Below are positions 26,479-34,799 of a DNA stretch of 64,000 bases, piece by piece. Source of the DNA: JAEXZL01 sp049943125 (GTDB taxonomy: Bacteria > Bacillota > Clostridia > Clostridiales > Clostridiaceae); contig NZ_CP188040.1 of NCBI RefSeq assembly GCF_049943125.1, positions 372,001 to 436,000 of the forward strand, in the 5' to 3' direction. A program made the translations under genes and the position numbers. Numbering within the stretch: position 1 is the first letter of the stretch; the number at the start of each line of letters is the position of its first letter. The notes beneath the pieces are model-generated. The model had not been told where the DNA came from, ran no database searches, and saw only the letters and a list, made by a program, of their open reading frames with translations.

Positions 26479-28228
26479 TGATTACACTCTCCTCTCTTCC
26501 ATAGCTCTCCAGCTCCTGCTGCTTTAAGAATAGCCTGGAATACTGTCCTTTCTTATTCATAAGCTCTCTATGGGTTCCTTCTTCCCTTACTCTTCCATCC
26601 TCTAAAAGATATATTTTATCTGCATCCACTACCTGAGCTAGTCTATGACTGATCAATAATATTGTTTTATCCTTAGCCATTTCCTTAATAGCTGTCATTA
26701 TAGCTTCTTCGCTTTCCACATCTATATTAGAGGTAGCCTCATCAAAGATATACATCTCAGAATTATGAAGAAGAGCCCTTGCTAAAGCTAGTCTCTGAGC
26801 CTGTCCACCAGATAAGTTACCAGCCTTCTCCATAATCATCATATCAAGTCCACCATTCTCCATGATGAAATCATATAGGTTTACCTGCTTAAGTACGGAC
26901 TTTATATCCTGGTCAGTAGCCTTCTTATTACCAACCAATAGATTCTCTCTTACGGTTCCTTTAAAAATATAGCTGTTATGATTTAAGTAGGTAACCTTCT
27001 TCATTAGTTCTTCTTCATTTATATTCTTTATAGACTCACCATCTAACGAAATAAATCCCTGATAATTCTTTCTAAAGCCCATAGCTAAAGATGCAGCAGT
27101 ACTCTTACCACAGCCTGATTTACCTACCAGAGCTACAAAGCTCCCCTTAGGTATATCAATATTTACCTTCTTTAAAATCTCTCTTTCATTATCATAGGAG
27201 AAGGTAAGGTCATTAAAGAATAAACCATCGCCAGGAGCTGCAAAGCCTTCCTCCTGATAATCATCTACAGCTTCCTTTTCCATATCCAGCAGCTTAAAGA
27301 GTTTATCACTGGCTGCCATTCCGTTCATTGCTATATGGAAAAAGGATCCTAAAAGTCTTAAAGGAATAAAAAATTCTGCTGAAAGCATTATTATTACAAA
27401 GCCCTGCCATAGAGCAATATTACCTTTTTGATATTCTGTAATTGCTAGGATAGCACCTAAAGCAGCTCCACCAAAGGCTATTAAATCCATAATAGTAACG
27501 GAGTTAAGCTGCATAGTTAACACCTTCATGGTTATTTTTCTAAATAGCTCAGCTTCCTCGTTCATCTCTTTATTCTTTGCCTCATCAGCTTGGAATATCT
27601 TCAAGGTAGTCATTCCCTGAACATTTTCTAAGAAGCTGTCTCCCAGTCCTGTGTATATTGTCCAATATTTACTCAAAAGCTTTTTTGCAAGCTTTTGTAT
27701 AGCTATTATTGATACTGGTATCAGAGGAACACAGGCAAGAAGTACTGCTGCTGCCTTTATATTTATAAAGGATAGTACAACAAAAAGGGTTATGGGAGCC
27801 AGCAGGCTATAAAAAAACTGAGGAAGATATCTTCCAAAATACACCTCAAGCTGCTCTACACCCTCCACAGAAACTTGTACTATTTCACTAGTAGATACCC
27901 TTTCCTTATAGCCATTTCCAAGGGCTAAAAGTTTTTTATATATAAGCTCTCTCAAGGTTGTTTTAACCTTAGCAGAAGCCTTATAGGACATCTTCCCTGC
28001 TTTTATATTGCAGAAATATCTAATTCCAATCATTAATAATACTATAGCTAGTACACAAACCAACTCTATAATCATGACTCTACCACTGCCCACTCTTTGA
28101 ATTAAGAGTCCTATATTAAAGACAGCAATTATATTTGCCAGTAGTGCAATCCATTGATAAGCTACATTCTTAATAATATAGCCTTTGGATTCCTCTACAG
28201 TATTAATTAGTCTTTTGTTAATCATCAT
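26471..28228 (-). CDS. ABC transporter, fused membrane and ATPase domains (first subunit)
   Basis: The 585-residue protein has six transmembrane helices (about 22-310), then an ATPase domain with Walker A GKSGCGKSTAAS near 369, signature LSGGQAQRLALARALL near 472, Walker B MYIFDEATSNID near 495 and LISHRLAQV near 530. It pairs with the next gene, with which it overlaps by eight bases. The domain layout resembles CydD and the YbtP/IrtA group. cydAB oxidase genes are not nearby, so the CydDC label often given to such pairs is not supported by context. Confidence 0.9.
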   Translation of the reverse strand: MMINKRLINTVEESKGYIIKNVAYQWIALLANIIAVFNIGLLIQRVGSGRVMIIELVCVLAIVLLMIGIRYFCNIKAGKMSYKASAKVKTTLRELIYKKLLALGNGYKERVSTSEIVQVSVEGVEQLEVYFGRYLPQFFYSLLAPITLFVVLSFINIKAAAVLLACVPLIPVSIIAIQKLAKKLLSKYWTIYTGLGDSFLENVQGMTTLKIFQADEAKNKEMNEEAELFRKITMKVLTMQLNSVTIMDLIAFGGAALGAILAITEYQKGNIALWQGFVIIMLSAEFFIPLRLLGSFFHIAMNGMAASDKLFKLLDMEKEAVDDYQEEGFAAPGDGLFFNDLTFSYDNEREILKKVNIDIPKGSFVALVGKSGCGKSTAASLAMGFRKNYQGFISLDGESIKNINEEELMKKVTYLNHNSYIFKGTVRENLLVGNKKATDQDIKSVLKQVNLYDFIMENGGLDMMIMEKAGNLSGGQAQRLALARALLHNSEMYIFDEATSNIDVESEEAIMTAIKEMAKDKTILLISHRLAQVVDADKIYLLEDGRVREEGTHRELMNKKGQYSRLFLKQQELESYGREESVING

Positions 28229-28248
28229 ACGGCTAATTCACTCCTAAA

Positions 28249-28605
28249 TTAAACAGTTTTAATTCTGAATATAAAATAATAATATTTAAATACCATAAGG
28301 CATAATATAAAAATTCTCAATGCCCATACATCCACCGTTATCAATGGAATCATTAGCATAGTGGAAGCAAAAGCTAAAAGAGATATCTTTGTCTTTTTTG
28401 CCATGGATCGATGCTTAATAAAGTCATCTAAATGGTCCTTATAAAGCTTAGTCCCTGTAAACCAAATGTGGAATCTTGTTGAACCCCTAGCAAAGAAAAA
28501 AGAGGCTAAAAGTAAAAAAGGAGTTGTAGGAAGAATCGGTACTAGTACTCCCAATAAACCAAAGCCCGCAAAGAGAAACCCTAAAGTAATAAATAATATT
28601 TTCAT
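28249..28605 (-). CDS. ybaN: YbaN-family (DUF454) inner-membrane protein
   Basis: The 118-residue protein has the DUF454 core GLLGVLVPILPTTPFLLLASFFFARGS (about 18-44), followed by TKLYKDHLDDF and two more membrane segments (about 76-115). The family has no established function. It is the first gene of a four-gene operon with an ABC pair and YgbA, 20 bases before the ABC gene, and lies directly behind a sigma-A promoter with a Fur-like box. Confidence 0.92.
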   Translation of the reverse strand: MKILFITLGFLFAGFGLLGVLVPILPTTPFLLLASFFFARGSTRFHIWFTGTKLYKDHLDDFIKHRSMAKKTKISLLAFASTMLMIPLITVDVWALRIFILCLMVFKYYYFIFRIKTV

Positions 28606-28627
28606 ATATAATAACCCCTAACTTTAT

Positions 28628-28642
28628 TGATAGTGAATATCA
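28628..28642 (-). promoter_or_regulatory. Fur-like box upstream of the ybaN operon
   Basis: TGATAGTGAATATCA matches the 7-1-7 Fur consensus TGATAAT-N-ATTATCA at 13 of 15 positions. It lies about 18 bases downstream of the -10 element, where a bound repressor would block transcription. Confidence 0.62.
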
Positions 28643-28660
28643 TTTGCTTTTATCTATTTA

Positions 28661-28689
28661 ATTATATGTACAAAAAGTTAAATAGTCAA
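28661..28689 (-). promoter_or_regulatory. Sigma-A promoter of the ybaN-ABC-ABC-ygbA operon
   Basis: On the minus strand TTGACT (28689-28684) and TATAAT (28666-28661) are spaced by exactly 17 bases. Confidence 0.8.
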
Positions 28690-28865
28690 CAAATATTAAA
28701 CATATTGTTTTTTATTAAACAATATACGCGACAAAATTCCTACCCCTTATTTGTAAATTTTATATTTTATTTGAATAAAATACATAAATTTACTAATAAG
28801 TTATGTATAATATGATTATATTCATTAAGTATCAGGATACATAAATAAAAGAAAGGAGTTTTTTT

Positions 28866-29240
28866 ATGAGTTCAGTGTTAGGCGCTATTCTATTTGGGAT
28901 TATTGCAGTTATGACACTACTGGTGACATTAGGTATGCCTTTAGGCGAATACACCTTGGGGGGAAAATACAAGGTATTACCCTCAAGATTAAGGATTGCT
29001 AGCGGGATTAGCTTTTTTATACAATTACTTGCAATTATAGCAGTACTTCAGACTGCGAGGATTATTACTACAGGTATTCCCTTTAGTGTTGCAAGAGGTC
29101 TTTGCTTTTTCTTCGCTGCCTATCTATCAATAAATGTTTTCATGAATCTTTTCTCCAAAAGTAATAAAGAGAAATATGTTATGACACCACTTTCAATAGT
29201 CGCAGCAACATGCTTCTGGATTACAGCTATCAGCTCTTAG
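28866..29240 (+). CDS. Four-helix integral membrane protein of unknown function
   Basis: The 124 residues form about four transmembrane segments (6-24, 46-64, 76-94, 107-123). A loop between the first two carries PLGEYTLGGKYKVLPSRLR, which is the only conserved-looking soluble part. I cannot assign a function. The ribosome site GAAAGGAG is strong. It is divergent from the Fur-boxed operon and shares its 260-base promoter region. Confidence 0.75.
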   Translation: MSSVLGAILFGIIAVMTLLVTLGMPLGEYTLGGKYKVLPSRLRIASGISFFIQLLAIIAVLQTARIITTGIPFSVARGLCFFFAAYLSINVFMNLFSKSNKEKYVMTPLSIVAATCFWITAISS

Positions 29241-29425
29241 AATAAATAAGTACTAATTATAACCTATTATAAGAAAATTGTTTATTATGCTCCTCATATC
29301 ATAGTTCTAGAATTATATTTTATATGAGCTACACTATGAAGAGCATATTCCACTAAAATATCTACCATAACACACCTACATTAGAGGATTAGTTACAGCA
29401 CATTACTACTGATTATTATTACGAT

Positions 29426-29854
29426 TTACAAGAACTTCTTAAGCTGCTGAAAATTATTTTCCTCTGTTTTTAGTAGCTTTTCCATGAGGGCAAGGAACTC
29501 CTTATCCTCATTTTTGTACTTCCTCAGATTTCTAGTGGCCTGTATAATCCCCATAGTACTTCCATTAATCATCATCTCAGCAATGTGGGATGGACTCTTA
29601 TCTCTCAAGGTTTTAAAATTAATCATCATATAGGCACTAATTTCACTTAAGGCGCCTACGCCTTCTTCTTCATAGCCAAGTCTGTCCAAAAGCTTTTGGC
29701 TCTCTTCATTAATCTGCCTATATTCTCTAAGCTGAGAATCTAAGTGCTTTTTAAATTCTTGATCCTCTACGATACCTGACAATTGCTCTATGGTATTAAC
29801 TCCCATCTGAGAATTTTTATAAACATAGTTTAAAAGTTCTTCTGTATTACTCAT
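29426..29854 (-). CDS. Small helical (ferritin-like) protein of unknown function
   Basis: The 142-residue soluble protein is nearly all helix, with repeated amphipathic helices such as SQLREYRQINEESQKLLDRLGYEE and KTLRDKSPSHIAEMMINGSTMGI, suggesting a four-helix bundle of the DUF2383/ferritin-like type. No clear di-iron E-x-x-H pair is visible, so it may not bind iron. A GAGGAG site precedes the ATG. Single gene. The fold is an inference from helix pattern only. Confidence 0.72.
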   Translation of the reverse strand: MSNTEELLNYVYKNSQMGVNTIEQLSGIVEDQEFKKHLDSQLREYRQINEESQKLLDRLGYEEEGVGALSEISAYMMINFKTLRDKSPSHIAEMMINGSTMGIIQATRNLRKYKNEDKEFLALMEKLLKTEENNFQQLKKFL

Positions 29855-30080
29855 ATTATCATCTCCTCAGCTATATTTTTACCTATTAACCAAAAATAAT
29901 TACAATAAAATCACTCCAACTCTAAAAGCATTATTTTAATTTAAATAAATTTTTATAATAAATATTGATATCTTTATAACATTAATCGTCTAATTATTCA
30001 AATATTCTAAATATTATATGATATAATTATGGTACAACAATCTAAAATTAAAAAACACAGCATTTATTGGGAGGTTAATT

Positions 30081-31193
30081 ATGAAAATTGGTTGTTTAAA
30101 GGAAATCAAAAAGCATGAGTACAGGATCGGATTAATTCCGGATAATGTAAAGGTATATTGTTCTAATGGTCATACCGTTTATATAGAAAGAGATGCTGGT
30201 GTTGAATCAGGCTACAGCAATGAGGAGTATGAAAAGGCAGGAGCAATAATCATAGAAACAGCTAAAGAAGTGTGGGATTCCTCTGAGATGATAATAAAGG
30301 TTAAGGAACCTCTGGAGGATGAATATCAATATTTCAGACCCAATCTAATAATATATACCTATTTTCACTTAGCTGCCAACAGAAAGCTCACAGAAGCACT
30401 TTTAGCTTCAAAGACCAAGGCTGTAGCATATGAAACCTTAGTTGAAAGTGATGGAACCATTCCTCTCCTCGCCCCAATGAGCCAGATAGCTGGCCGTTTA
30501 AGTGTACAAGAAGGCGCTAAATATCTGGAGAAGCATTGCGGTGGTTCAGGCATTCTTTTATCCGGTGTTCCAGGGGCTCCTAAAGGAAAGGTTGTTATCC
30601 TTGGCGGTGGTACTGTTGGAGTTAACGCCTGTAAAATAGCTGTTGGCATGGGAGCTGATGTAACAATTTTGGATATTAACCTGGAGAGACTCGCATACCT
30701 GGACGATATTTTTGGTTCTAGAATACAAACGCTCTTTAGTACCGAGGATAATATAATAAACTCCTTAGTTGACGCTGACTTGGTTATCGGAGCGGTTTTA
30801 ATTCCTGGAAAGGCAGCTCCAAAGCTGATAAGAAAAGAATATTTAAAGGTGATGAAGCCAGGAAGTGTTATTGTTGATGTTGCTGTAGATCAAGGTGGCT
30901 GCTGTGAAACCTCCAATACAACCTACCATGATTCTCCAATCTTTATAATAAATGGAATAATACATTATTGCGTGGGTAATATGGCTGGCTCTGTTCCTAG
31001 AACCTCTACAATAGCTTTAACAAATGCCACTATCCGGTACGGGCTTCAAATAGCAAACATGGGCTTAGAAAGGGCCTGCTTATCCCATAAAAGTATATTT
31101 ACAGCAATCAATACCTACGATGGCTACTGCACCTGTAAAAATGTCGCTGATACCTTTCAAATAGATTATAAACCAATTGAATATCTAATATAA
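30081..31193 (+). CDS. ald: Alanine dehydrogenase
   Basis: Ald converts alanine and NAD to pyruvate, ammonia and NADH. The 370 residues match the family length. Visible are the N-terminal KEIKKHEYRIGLIP block (7-20), the substrate lysine region VKEPLEDEYQ near 75, the loop HLAANRKL near 96 and the NAD-binding VVILGGGTVGVNACKIA near 170-186. The C-terminal PGSVIVDVAVDQGGCCETS segment is diagnostic. GGGAGG precedes the ATG. In spore formers Ald matters for sporulation and spore germination; its regulation cannot be seen here. Confidence 0.96.
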   Translation: MKIGCLKEIKKHEYRIGLIPDNVKVYCSNGHTVYIERDAGVESGYSNEEYEKAGAIIIETAKEVWDSSEMIIKVKEPLEDEYQYFRPNLIIYTYFHLAANRKLTEALLASKTKAVAYETLVESDGTIPLLAPMSQIAGRLSVQEGAKYLEKHCGGSGILLSGVPGAPKGKVVILGGGTVGVNACKIAVGMGADVTILDINLERLAYLDDIFGSRIQTLFSTEDNIINSLVDADLVIGAVLIPGKAAPKLIRKEYLKVMKPGSVIVDVAVDQGGCCETSNTTYHDSPIFIINGIIHYCVGNMAGSVPRTSTIALTNATIRYGLQIANMGLERACLSHKSIFTAINTYDGYCTCKNVADTFQIDYKPIEYLI

Positions 31194-31224
31194 AAATAAC
31201 AGCGGTGAAATACTTTCACCGCTG
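31191..31224 (-). terminator. Terminator between ald and the UbiA gene
   Basis: A 10-bp stem, AGCGGTGAAA (31201-31210) and TTTCACCGCT (31214-31223). The T-run (GTTATTTTTA) lies on the minus side, so it most clearly ends the UbiA operon transcript; it may also stop ald. Confidence 0.75.
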
Positions 31225-31238
31225 CATACTTATCTAAT

Positions 31239-32195
31239 CTATCTAAATATTAGAGATATTATCATTAACAAATTAAAGCCTATATGAAGAATATTAGTTA
31301 TTTTAATGGCACTTTTTTGAGGCAAGGAAGCCTTTTTATAGCAGCTGATAGCTGTTGGAATAGTTAATATCACCAGCAGAGAATGCCATGGAAGCTTATC
31401 TAGCGCTGCAAATACTACCGTTAAAATATACATGAGCAAAATCAGCATTATATAAATAGCTCTTCCAGCATTTCTTCCTATCAGTACAGTTAAGGTCTTA
31501 ATACCAAGATTTTTATCTCTTTCATAATCTCTAAGCTCATTAGACATCATCATGAGAGGTATAGTTAAACCCGCAGGTAGTGTATATATTATTGGTCCCC
31601 AGGAAAACTCACCGGAAAAAACCATGTAGCTTCCTTCTACCATTAAGGATCCTACAAGAATTAAAGACAGCACTGCTCCAAGACCTCTCTTCTTATATAC
31701 AAAGGGTTCTCCTGTATAGGCATAAGCACCTATAATTCCTACAGCTCCAATATAAATAAGCTTATAGGTTGAAACATACATGAGCACAAGACCAATGGCT
31801 GCCGTGAGCAGCAGACAGCTTATGCTGAAACCAAAAACTAACAGATCAAAGGCAGTTCTCTCATATTTCAAGAATTTATAGGTTTTTTCCCCAGGTCTGT
31901 GATATTTAAAAGAGCCTTCATAAAAATCATTTATGAGATTAGCAGCTCCTAAAACACTCATCCCTGCTATAGTCACTAATATAATTTTAATAATATCTAA
32001 ATATGTGTTTTCTGAAAATAAATATCCCGCTCTCTTAGCCATGAGGACTCCTAAGGTAGTAGATGCTACAGCTAAGGAAAGTGATAGGGGCCTTAAAGCT
32101 ATCCACAAATCCATAATTATTTTTTTAATGCTTCCATCATGGTTTAAATCCTTAGTATTCAATTTAAATCTCCTGTGTATAAAATTTTCATTCAT
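31239..32195 (-). CDS. UbiA-family prenyltransferase (MenA-like)
   Basis: The 318-residue membrane protein has about eight or nine transmembrane helices. The two aspartate-rich catalytic motifs are present: NLINDFYEG (near 86-94) and NELRDYERDKN (near 218-228), which hold magnesium and the prenyl diphosphate. MenA attaches a polyprenyl chain to 1,4-dihydroxy-2-naphthoate. No other menaquinone gene is in the window. It is the last gene of an ABC importer operon, 15 bases after the permease, which suggests the transporter supplies its aromatic substrate. MenA-like is the best family guess; the acceptor is not proven. Confidence 0.87.
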   Translation of the reverse strand: MNENFIHRRFKLNTKDLNHDGSIKKIIMDLWIALRPLSLSLAVASTTLGVLMAKRAGYLFSENTYLDIIKIILVTIAGMSVLGAANLINDFYEGSFKYHRPGEKTYKFLKYERTAFDLLVFGFSISCLLLTAAIGLVLMYVSTYKLIYIGAVGIIGAYAYTGEPFVYKKRGLGAVLSLILVGSLMVEGSYMVFSGEFSWGPIIYTLPAGLTIPLMMMSNELRDYERDKNLGIKTLTVLIGRNAGRAIYIMLILLMYILTVVFAALDKLPWHSLLVILTIPTAISCYKKASLPQKSAIKITNILHIGFNLLMIISLIFR

Positions 32196-32210
32196 TTCCT
32201 TCTAAAAGCT

Positions 32211-32990
32211 TCACTGATGGTTCTCAATAAAATTATTCTTAAGCTTTGTCCAAGGGCAAAGATACTTCTCTATTAGGTCTATGGCTTTAAATAGCAATAG
32301 TCCCATTAACCCTAGAGCGATTATTCCACTGAACATTTCTACATAATTGACCATAGACCAGCTATTCATAATAAAATATCCAATGCCGTAGCTGGTGGCA
32401 AAGTTTTCGCTAAAGAATAATACTGATATACTGATTCCAATGGTATTCCTAGTGGCTGTAATAAGCTTGGATAATATACCAGGAAAGACCAGATGCCTGT
32501 ATACATGAATTCGTCCTAGACCTAAAGAATATACAGAAAGAAATATTTCCTTGGGTATATCCTTAATCCCATCTCTTGCTGCCAGTATAAACTGGAATAT
32601 TATAATAAAAATAATTAATAAAATCTTAGGTCTTTCTCCAATCCCAAAGAGAATCATCAGTATGGGCATAAAGGCTATCTTAGGAAGTGGATAAAGAATA
32701 TATATTATTGGGCTTATTAATCCATCGGCTTTCTTATTCATACCGATAATAACTCCAATAATACCTCCCAATAGAAGAGATACCAATATTGCAGCAACAA
32801 TCCTTACAAAGCTCATTCCTATATGAATTAATAGAGTTCCAGGAAGTATAGCTATGAAGTTTTCAAAGGCATCAAAAGGTGAGGGTATAGCAGGAGAGTC
32901 AACAATAATATGAAGTAAGTACCACAGAAAAACTAAGGCACAAAAGGGATATGCCTTATTAATAAATGCGTACCTTCTTAATTTATCCAT
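32211..32990 (-). CDS. ABC importer permease (SsuC/ThiX/TauC type)
   Basis: The 259-residue protein has about six transmembrane helices and the permease EAA-loop region ELFLSVYSLGLGRIHVYRHLVFPGI variant near 148-172 that contacts the ATPase. It belongs to the BPD_transp_1 family used by taurine, sulfonate, nitrate and hydroxymethylpyrimidine importers. The start overlaps the ATPase stop by eight bases. It forms a complete transporter with the genes on either side; the substrate is unknown. Confidence 0.92.
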   Translation of the reverse strand: MDKLRRYAFINKAYPFCALVFLWYLLHIIVDSPAIPSPFDAFENFIAILPGTLLIHIGMSFVRIVAAILVSLLLGGIIGVIIGMNKKADGLISPIIYILYPLPKIAFMPILMILFGIGERPKILLIIFIIIFQFILAARDGIKDIPKEIFLSVYSLGLGRIHVYRHLVFPGILSKLITATRNTIGISISVLFFSENFATSYGIGYFIMNSWSMVNYVEMFSGIIALGLMGLLLFKAIDLIEKYLCPWTKLKNNFIENHQ

Positions 32991-33720
32991 TAAGCACTCC
33001 TCTAACCTTAAGACACATGGTATAAAACTCCTCTTTTCCTCTTATATTCCTATCTCCAAAGTATGGATTGTCTATAATTTCTTTAATGCTTCCTTTATCT
33101 ATAACCACAATCCTTTGACCCAAAAAAACAGCCTCCTCAATATTATGGGTAACCATAACCAAAGTAAGCTCTCTTTCCTGGTAAATCTTTAAGAGCATAT
33201 CCTGTAGCCTTTCTTTAGTTATAGCGTCTAGAGCAGAGGTTGCCTCATCAATGAGCAGAAGGTCAGGTTTAAGGGCCAGTGTTCTTGCTATGGCCACCCT
33301 CTGCCTTTCCCCTCCGCTAAGCTCTTCAGGATACTTATGGCGATATTTTAATATATCAAGCTCCTGGAGAATGGCTTCACCAATCCTCACTACCTCTTCT
33401 TTCTTTTCTCCCCTTGCCTTTATAGGAAAGGTAACATTATCCCATACATTCTTCCAGGGCAAAAGTCCATAGTTCTGTAGAATTAATCCAGTGTCCTTTC
33501 TTATCTCTTTTATGGTCTCCCCTTTTATTTCAACTCTTCCTCCTGCTGGCTTAATGAGCCCAGCTATAGTATAAAGAAGTGTTGTCTTTCCACAACCGGA
33601 AGAGCCTATAATTGCACAGGTAGTATTCTTAGGAACCTCAAGATTAATATTCCTTAAAACTTCATTGGTACCATAATCTACTTTCAGATCCTTTATATTA
33701 ATCATTAACGAAGCTTCCAT
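32983..33720 (-). CDS. ABC importer ATPase (SsuB/TauB/ThiZ type)
   Basis: The 245-residue ATPase has Walker A GSSGCGKTTLL near 38, Q-loop LILQNYGLLPW, signature LSGGERQRVAIARTL near 138, Walker B LLLIDEATSALD near 160 and the switch VTHNIEEA near 195. The long frame starts at 33720 inside the upstream gene. An ATG at 33705 (MINIKDLKVDY), which overlaps the stop of the binding-protein gene, is the likelier start by translational coupling. It couples to the permease downstream. Confidence 0.93.
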   Translation of the reverse strand: MEASLMINIKDLKVDYGTNEVLRNINLEVPKNTTCAIIGSSGCGKTTLLYTIAGLIKPAGGRVEIKGETIKEIRKDTGLILQNYGLLPWKNVWDNVTFPIKARGEKKEEVVRIGEAILQELDILKYRHKYPEELSGGERQRVAIARTLALKPDLLLIDEATSALDAITKERLQDMLLKIYQERELTLVMVTHNIEEAVFLGQRIVVIDKGSIKEIIDNPYFGDRNIRGKEEFYTMCLKVRGVLNG

Positions 33721-34615
33721 CCACTAAATCTTCATATTTTAGATTAATTTCTTTTCCTAAGACCTCTTTATTCCATTTCATTATACCTTCTAAATAAGCT
33801 TTATCAGGAACTCTGGCTTGATTATATTCTGGTATGAGTATCTTATCCTTTATCTCTGCCTTTAGCTCCAGCTTTGAAATTAATATTTCTCTTGCTTCCT
33901 GATCATCCTCATTTATATCTTCTACAGCTTTATTATAAGCTTCATGGAAAGCTTTTAGCTCTTTACTCTTATTTTTAATGGTAGAGCCAGTAAACACCAT
34001 AACATCTGGAGAAAACTCCTCATTATTTTCTATCATTATCTTCTTAAGCCCATTTAACTCTCCATTAGAGGCAACAGGTTCCGGGATTACTGCCATATCA
34101 AGGCTACCAGCTCCTACCATCTCCATTCTTGCAGGAATTTCATTTATATAAACCTTTTCCACCTCGTAATCCTTCAGTGACTTATCGGCAAGGTAATTTG
34201 ATACGCTTATCTCCATCATTCCTACCTTTACTTCTTTAGAATCAGCATAATTAGGATTCACCAAGAAAGGAAAAGCCCCATCAGTACTGGTTGTTACTTT
34301 TATATCAAAGCCATTTTCCACATTATTAACCAGCGCTATAACATCGGTCATTGCACCATCTAACTCACCACTTTGAAGAGCACTCTGTCTATTCATTGCA
34401 TTGGTATATACCTGAACCTCAATATCCAAACCTAAATCACTAAAATAACCCTTTTCTTCTGCCAGGAATATTGGAGCAGAGTCCACTGCTGGCATAACCC
34501 CTACCTTCAGTGTCATTGACTCCCTATCTTCTGTTCCCTTTGCTTCACTACACCCTACAGCTGAAACCATTAATATTCCTGCCATAATTAGCGAAGATAT
34601 TTTCTTTATGTACAT
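33698..34615 (-). CDS. ABC importer substrate-binding lipoprotein (NMT1/SsuA-like)
   Basis: The 305-residue protein has a lipoprotein signal (MAGILMVSAVGC, lipid on Cys near 22). The mature part is a periplasmic-binding-protein type II fold of the NMT1/THI5 group: LKVGVMPAVDSAPIFLAEEKGYFSDLGLDIEV (about 36-67) and the GELDGAMTDVIALV motif near 83-96. Such proteins bind small aromatic or sulfonated molecules, such as pyrimidine precursors, sulfonates or phthalate. The partner UbiA gene hints at an aromatic ring substrate. First gene of the operon, with AGGGGATGAG as ribosome site. Confidence 0.9.
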   Translation of the reverse strand: MYIKKISSLIMAGILMVSAVGCSEAKGTEDRESMTLKVGVMPAVDSAPIFLAEEKGYFSDLGLDIEVQVYTNAMNRQSALQSGELDGAMTDVIALVNNVENGFDIKVTTSTDGAFPFLVNPNYADSKEVKVGMMEISVSNYLADKSLKDYEVEKVYINEIPARMEMVGAGSLDMAVIPEPVASNGELNGLKKIMIENNEEFSPDVMVFTGSTIKNKSKELKAFHEAYNKAVEDINEDDQEAREILISKLELKAEIKDKILIPEYNQARVPDKAYLEGIMKWNKEVLGKEINLKYEDLVDGSFVND

Positions 34616-34660
34616 AATATCTCATCCCCTAAATTGTATTGATAAAAATTTACCATATAT

Positions 34661-34689
34661 ATTTTAACAATATTGCTTGTTATTGTAAA
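34661..34689 (-). promoter_or_regulatory. Promoter of the ABC-UbiA operon
   Basis: On the minus strand TTTACA (34689-34684) and TAAAAT (34666-34661) are separated by 17 bases. No riboswitch-like leader is seen between it and the start codon. Confidence 0.6.
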
Positions 34690-34714
34690 CTATTCTTTTC
34701 CTATTTAACAGCAA

Positions 34715-34747
34715 TAAAACCTTGGATCAAAAATCCAAGGTTTTTTT
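34715..34747. terminator. Terminator after the ahpC-reductase operon
   Basis: An 11-bp stem, AAACCTTGGAT (34717-34727) and ATCCAAGGTTT (34733-34743), with T-runs in both directions. On the minus strand it ends the ahpC operon. Confidence 0.9.
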
Positions 34748-34799
34748 AATATCTATAATTTATATAGAATTTTATTTAGAAAATATCTGAAAAATTCAT

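Noticed and set aside
24823..28228. Calling the ABC pair CydDC by default
   Set aside because: No cydAB genes are near, and the Fur-like box with ybaN and ygbA points to another role; fold alone does not separate these groups.
28627..28815. 62-residue open frame on the plus strand rich in Ile, Asn, Tyr and Phe
   Set aside because: It lies across the promoter and Fur-like box of the ybaN operon, has no ribosome site, and its composition is what AT-rich non-coding DNA gives.
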